Shown here: one piece after another, positions 60,373 to 64,000 of the stretch
Layout of the letters: each line of letters starts with the position of its first letter
How positions within the stretch are numbered: the first letter of the stretch is position 1
Source of the DNA: Candidatus Ruminococcus avistercoris
Lineage (GTDB): Bacteria > Bacillota > Clostridia > Lachnospirales > Lachnospiraceae
Reading direction: 5' to 3'
DNA length: 64,000 bases
Assembly (NCBI GenBank): GCA_019120315.1
Contig: DWVJ01000036.1
Coordinates: 1-64,000, forward strand
Made by a program: the position numbers and the translations under genes
The notes under the pieces: generated by a model
The model's input: the letters and a program-made list of their open reading frames with translations, nothing else
Databases searched by the model: none
What the model was told of the DNA's origin: nothing

Positions 60373-61872
60373 ATGGTTAAGGTATCGGTGATCGTTCCCG
60401 CATACAATGTGGAACAGTATCTGGAGAAATGTCTTCGTTCAGTGGCGGAGCAGACTCTGGCGGAAATAGAAATTATTGTGATCGATGACGGCAGCACGGA
60501 CAGGACGAAAGAGATTGCCTGCCGCCTGCAGGAGGAATATCCTCATAAATTAATAGTAAAAACGACAGAAAATCAGGGCGCGGCGGCAGCCAGGAACGAG
60601 GGGCTGGCGCTGGCGCAGGGAGAGTACATCGGGTTTGTGGACGGTGACGATACCGTCTGCCCGTCCATGTTTGAGCGGATGTACGATGAGGCGAAAGTGG
60701 CACAGGCTGATATCGTGTGCTGCGGTTATCTGCGGGCAGACGGAGCAGACCTCCAGAACCGGGGAGTGGATGACGGACTGCGCCGTCTGTATGGGAAAAG
60801 CATCTATGCGCAGCCCCGTCTGCTGACAGAATCCACACCCTACCTGTGGAATAAGATTTTCCGTCGTTCCATGATTGAAAAACGGCGGATCGTATTTCAG
60901 GATTTTCGGATATATGAAGATCTTGTATTTACGTATCAGTCGTTTTTGTATGCAGAAAAAATTGCGTACGTTCCGCTGCCTCTGTACCAGTACAGGGTAT
61001 CCCGGAAGCAGGCCCTGACTTCGTCTTTTTCGGCGAAACGATTCGATCTTTTTTTGGCCTTCGACTGTCTTTATTCCTGCTATGCGAAGGAAGGGGCGGC
61101 AAAACAGTTTACAGATGAATTATTTTTCATCTTGATCAAGCACGTTTATGTGGTCTGTGAGGAAACGTCCGGGCCGGGCAATATAAAGGACAAGTTTCGA
61201 TTTATCCGGGAGAGCTACGAATATCTGAGAAAAAGATATCCCGGACTGAAAGATTATACGTACTATTATCAGGTTTACGGAAACCGCAAATCGTGGTACG
61301 AAAAGAAAAGTTACTGGTATCTGCGTACGGTGTTTCCCTGGGTTGGGGAGATTCGGCGAAGGCTTGGGAAGATAAAGCGGGCGGCCGGTTTGGGTTCTTC
61401 GCCGCATAATATACACGATGAATTGCCAAAGGGGAATCAAAAAAAGCCGGACGCCCCGGCCGTTTTGCTCCTGTGGGATCCGCTGCTTAGCCCGGAGAAA
61501 TACGATAAACTGCGAGAAGAGATCCGCCTGCTGCAGGAAAAGGGGACACCTTGTCTGTATCTTTACGAGCGGGACCGGGTGCTGGGACGCCAGGAGATGG
61601 TGACGCGTCTGGCAAAAAGCCTTCCCTGCCGGGAGTGGATCTCTCCTTTTTCTTCCCTGCGCCGCTGGGAGAGGATTCTGATGGCGTTTATGGAATACCA
61701 TCCCTGGCTCTATGCCCTTCTGAGATGGAAGGGGGCCGAGATGATGAAGCGGGAATTTCAGCGGATTCTTCCGGATACCCTTCTGTCCGGCGCTGTTGTG
61801 GCGGGCGATATCCGTCTGCGAAGCCGCGCCCTGCTGCGGGCGGCCGGTGTGGAACGATACTTTTACTTGTAA
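60373..61872 (+). CDS. GT2 glycosyltransferase with C-terminal extension
   Basis: The protein has 499 residues. Residues 3-220 are family 2 GT-A: KVSVIVPAYNVEQYLEKCL, DDGSTDRT, VDGDDTV. The middle (230-330) is helical and typical of this group. Residues 345-499 form an extra region (PAVLLLWDPLLSPEKYDKL...) without recognised motifs. Sugar donor and acceptor are unknown. It follows tagD by 9 bp and is probably last in the tag operon. Confidence 0.88.
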   Translation: MVKVSVIVPAYNVEQYLEKCLRSVAEQTLAEIEIIVIDDGSTDRTKEIACRLQEEYPHKLIVKTTENQGAAAARNEGLALAQGEYIGFVDGDDTVCPSMFERMYDEAKVAQADIVCCGYLRADGADLQNRGVDDGLRRLYGKSIYAQPRLLTESTPYLWNKIFRRSMIEKRRIVFQDFRIYEDLVFTYQSFLYAEKIAYVPLPLYQYRVSRKQALTSSFSAKRFDLFLAFDCLYSCYAKEGAAKQFTDELFFILIKHVYVVCEETSGPGNIKDKFRFIRESYEYLRKRYPGLKDYTYYYQVYGNRKSWYEKKSYWYLRTVFPWVGEIRRRLGKIKRAAGLGSSPHNIHDELPKGNQKKPDAPAVLLLWDPLLSPEKYDKLREEIRLLQEKGTPCLYLYERDRVLGRQEMVTRLAKSLPCREWISPFSSLRRWERILMAFMEYHPWLYALLRWKGAEMMKREFQRILPDTLLSGAVVAGDIRLRSRALLRAAGVERYFYL

Positions 61873-61895
61873 AATGAAGGAATTCTGTGTATAGT
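61867..61895 (+). promoter_or_regulatory. Promoter of the Pce-like gene
   Basis: TTGTAA (61867-61872, ending at the upstream stop), 17-bp spacer, TATAGT (61890-61895). Confidence 0.55.
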
Positions 61896-61921
61896 AGAAA
61901 ATAGCAGATGAGGAGCTGTTC

Positions 61922-63016
61922 ATGTTACGGAAGATAAAATTAACGTGCAGTGTGTTGGCGATGGCGGCTGTGGCTCTGTGTATTATTTTCTGGGCGGAGA
62001 GCAGAAAGGATCTGGAAAAAACAGAAGGGCCGGTCCGGATCCATTATATCGGACTTCACGGCTCCACCGACGCCATACTGCTGGAGGACAACGGACATTT
62101 TGCACTGGTGGATTCCGGTGAAGACTGGGATTATCCCCAGGGGAATCATCTGGAATATCCTTACCGGTCCGGAGTGATCATCAACCAGGGGTTTGAAGAA
62201 CAGGTAATTTACTATATGAAATCGGTGGGAGTGACGGAGGAGAACCTGGATTTTTATATCGGGACACACGCCCACAGCGACCATATCGGCAGTGCAGACG
62301 AGGTGATCCGTACTTTTCACCCAAAAGTTATTTATCTGAAACGGTACTCTGACGGAAATGTGACCAGCCGCGACAACTGGTGGGACAATCTTTATGTATA
62401 TCGTATGCTGCTGATGGAGGCAAAAAAGGAGGGCATCCCGGTGGTGCAGGATCTGACAGAGGGGATGGAACTGACCCTGGGGAGCCATACCAGGCTGCGG
62501 CTGTACAACACAAAGGTGGAAAGCGCAGTGAAGGATGAAAATGCCAATTCTCTGGTGATTCTGGGAAAGATGTGGAACAATACGGTGCTTCTCACCGGAG
62601 ATATGGAACCGAAGACGGCCAGAAACCTGCTGAAAGAAGGAGTCGTTGGCCGGGTGGATATCCTGAAGCTGCCTCATCACGGTTATCTGTCTAACAATCC
62701 GGCGGATATCCTGGAAAAATTTTCACCGAAGACAGCGGTGGTGACGGGGCCTTTGTCCAATCTGGATGAGGAGACGCTGGAATTGTTCCAAGAGATGGGG
62801 ACGGATCTTCGGACTGTTCATCTAAGCCATGCGGCGCTGGTGAATGAGTTTTCGGCGGAAGGTTACGCCACATCGGCCGGCAGAGTGCAAAGCGGATGGT
62901 TCCAGTGGGAGGGCAGCCGGTATTTCATGGATGAAAACGGACAGCCTTTTACCGGGGAAGTGTGGATAAAGGGTGAAAAATATATCTTTGACAAAAGAGG
63001 AAGGATGCAAAAATAA
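61922..63016 (+). CDS. Exported metallo-beta-lactamase-fold hydrolase with wall-binding repeats, Pce (phosphorylcholine esterase)-like
   Basis: The protein has 364 residues. N-terminal signal or anchor (about 8-25). MBL domain 35-310 with THAHSDHIG (H116, H118, D120, H121), LLTGDMEP and LPHHGY. The segments GSTDAILLEDNGHFALVDSGEDWDYP-like start, YLKRYSDGNVTS and WDNLYVYRMLLMEA strongly recall pneumococcal Pce/CbpE, which removes phosphocholine from teichoic acid ends. The C-terminus (about 318-364) has two GW-type repeats (SGWFQWEGSRYFM, GEVWIKGEKYIFD). With the LicA- and LicC-like genes nearby, a phosphocholine-removing surface enzyme is the best guess. GAGGAG precedes ATG 61922. Confidence 0.78.
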   Translation: MLRKIKLTCSVLAMAAVALCIIFWAESRKDLEKTEGPVRIHYIGLHGSTDAILLEDNGHFALVDSGEDWDYPQGNHLEYPYRSGVIINQGFEEQVIYYMKSVGVTEENLDFYIGTHAHSDHIGSADEVIRTFHPKVIYLKRYSDGNVTSRDNWWDNLYVYRMLLMEAKKEGIPVVQDLTEGMELTLGSHTRLRLYNTKVESAVKDENANSLVILGKMWNNTVLLTGDMEPKTARNLLKEGVVGRVDILKLPHHGYLSNNPADILEKFSPKTAVVTGPLSNLDEETLELFQEMGTDLRTVHLSHAALVNEFSAEGYATSAGRVQSGWFQWEGSRYFMDENGQPFTGEVWIKGEKYIFDKRGRMQK

Positions 63017-63034
63017 AACCAAAGGTGAACAGAT

Positions 63035-64000
63035 ATGAAAAAAGGAAAGAAACGGATGATAATCGGGATTTTGCTTCTTAGCTTCCTGATGGGGCAGCCG
63101 GTATGGGCCGCCGTACAAAACGGTGAAAAATATGATATCGCCACAAATGAAATTTCCGGATGGCCGAAAGGACCGGAGATTTACTCTGAGACAGGCGTGC
63201 TGATGGAAGCGGAAACGGGAACGGTTCTCTACGACAGCGGAAAGGACGAGACCCGCTATCCAGCCAGTATCACCAAGGTGATGACCACGCTGCTGGCGCT
63301 GGAGAACAGCAGCCTGGATGAAGAGGTGACGTTTACGCAGACCGGGCTGGAGCGGATCTATGAAGGAACCAACATCAATATGCAGGTGGGCGAAGTACTC
63401 ACCATGGAGCAGTGCCTTTACGCGGTGATGATCAAATCGGCCAATGAGGTGGCGGCCCAGGTGGCGGAGCATGTGGGAGGAACTCAGGAGAAATTCGTGG
63501 AGATGATGAATGAGCGCGCCCAGGAACTGGGGTGTACCAATACGAATTTCGCCAATCCCAGCGGCCTGCCGGATGAAAATCACTGGACGACGGCCAATGA
63601 CATGGCGTTGATTTTCCGGGAAGCGCTGAAAAATGAAGAGTTTGTGAAAATCATCGGTACTCTGTCCTATACCATTGAACCCACCAACATGAATCCGGAA
63701 CCCCGCACGCTCACCAGCCATCATGCCCTTCTGGTACCCAGCGCACCGGAACATTACGACGGCTGTATCGGCGGAAAGACGGGGGTGACGGAAGCGGCGA
63801 AAAATACGCTGGTGACAGCTGCAAAACGGGATGGAATGACGCTGATCGCCGTGGTGATGCGGGCTGATCCGGGGCAGGTATGCGCGGATACCACAGCGCT
63901 TTTTGACTACGGTTTTTCCCAGTTTGAGATGACGCCTGTGGAAGGCGGAGAAGTGCCAGTTCCAAAGGGCGCCACAGAGGACGATCTGGATGTGACGGAA
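63035..64000 (+). CDS. D-alanyl-D-alanine carboxypeptidase (PBP5/DacA-like), 3' end outside window
   Basis: At least 322 residues visible, with no stop before the window edge. Signal peptide is about 1-27 (ends VWAA). The S11 peptidase motifs are SITK (active Ser in YPASITKVMTT), KSANE (SxN) and GGKTGVTE (KTG). It trims the terminal D-Ala from peptidoglycan stems outside the cell. The start ATG 63035 has a weak AAGGTG upstream, 18 bp after the Pce-like gene, so they may be cotranscribed. The C-terminal PBP5_C domain begins near the edge. Confidence 0.93.
   Translation, partial: MKKGKKRMIIGILLLSFLMGQPVWAAVQNGEKYDIATNEISGWPKGPEIYSETGVLMEAETGTVLYDSGKDETRYPASITKVMTTLLALENSSLDEEVTFTQTGLERIYEGTNINMQVGEVLTMEQCLYAVMIKSANEVAAQVAEHVGGTQEKFVEMMNERAQELGCTNTNFANPSGLPDENHWTTANDMALIFREALKNEEFVKIIGTLSYTIEPTNMNPEPRTLTSHHALLVPSAPEHYDGCIGGKTGVTEAAKNTLVTAAKRDGMTLIAVVMRADPGQVCADTTALFDYGFSQFEMTPVEGGEVPVPKGATEDDLDVTE

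Overview
The window reads as a chromosomal segment of a spore-forming, Gram-positive Clostridia bacterium, most likely a Lachnospiraceae member. Evidence: endospore genes (gpr, spoIIP, a GerMN lipoprotein), strong AGGAGG-type ribosome sites, sigma-A style promoters, Firmicutes-type teichoic acid genes, a Firmicutes LexA box, and a gene order (uvrA-mreB-recD2-comF, then two membrane proteins-cdaA-cdaR) that I associate with that family. I see no tRNA, rRNA, CRISPR array, insertion sequence or prophage.

Layout. 1-2.6 kb is an accessory edge: the 3' end of a probable Rpn-type nuclease gene carrying a 57-bp tandem repeat, a DUF1287 gene, a DUF1847 gene, and a second copy of the DUF1847 promoter and first codons placed just before a large penicillin-binding protein. 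2.6-5.3 kb encodes that protein, a class B transpeptidase fused to an M15 peptidase. 5.4-11.2 kb is arginine biosynthesis: argG divergent from argCJBD, with an ARG-box-like site on the argC promoter. 11.2-13.4 kb holds a GDSL hydrolase, an acyltransferase and a small DMT transporter. 13.5-20.4 kb runs comEA, a two-component system, a GerMN lipoprotein, comEC (frameshifted at its 3' end) and holA. 20.4-33.1 kb is housekeeping, sporulation and repair: rpsT, gpr-spoIIP, lepA, hemW, uvrA (perfect LexA box), mreB, recD2, comF. 33.2-37.2 kb is a c-di-AMP locus (two membrane proteins, cdaA, cdaR) ending with an HPr-like protein.

37.2-64 kb is a large cell-envelope region. It has teichoic acid polymer synthesis and export (tagD, tagG, tagH, three CDP-glycerol glycerophosphotransferase-type proteins, a polyprenyl sugar-phosphate initiating transferase, GT2 and GT4 glycosyltransferases), a polysaccharide pyruvyl transferase / FrhB-like pair, and wall enzymes (an L,D-transpeptidase with about 14 wall-binding repeats and a D,D-carboxypeptidase that runs off the end). 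It also has the parts of a phosphocholine system: a LicC-like cytidylyltransferase, a LicA-like kinase fused to a nucleotidyltransferase-like domain, and a secreted metallo-beta-lactamase-fold protein resembling pneumococcal phosphorylcholine esterase Pce.

The part least explained by known pathways lies at 45.5-53.3 kb. It contains a GtrA-type small membrane protein and two paralogous pairs of polytopic membrane proteins, each pair looking like one GT-C-like enzyme split in two at the same place. Between the pairs sits a membrane-anchored exported protein with three beta-repeat domains. I infer an extracytoplasmic modification system for the teichoic acid, with the phosphocholine genes supplying another decoration. 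All family assignments are by reading motifs from memory; no search was run.
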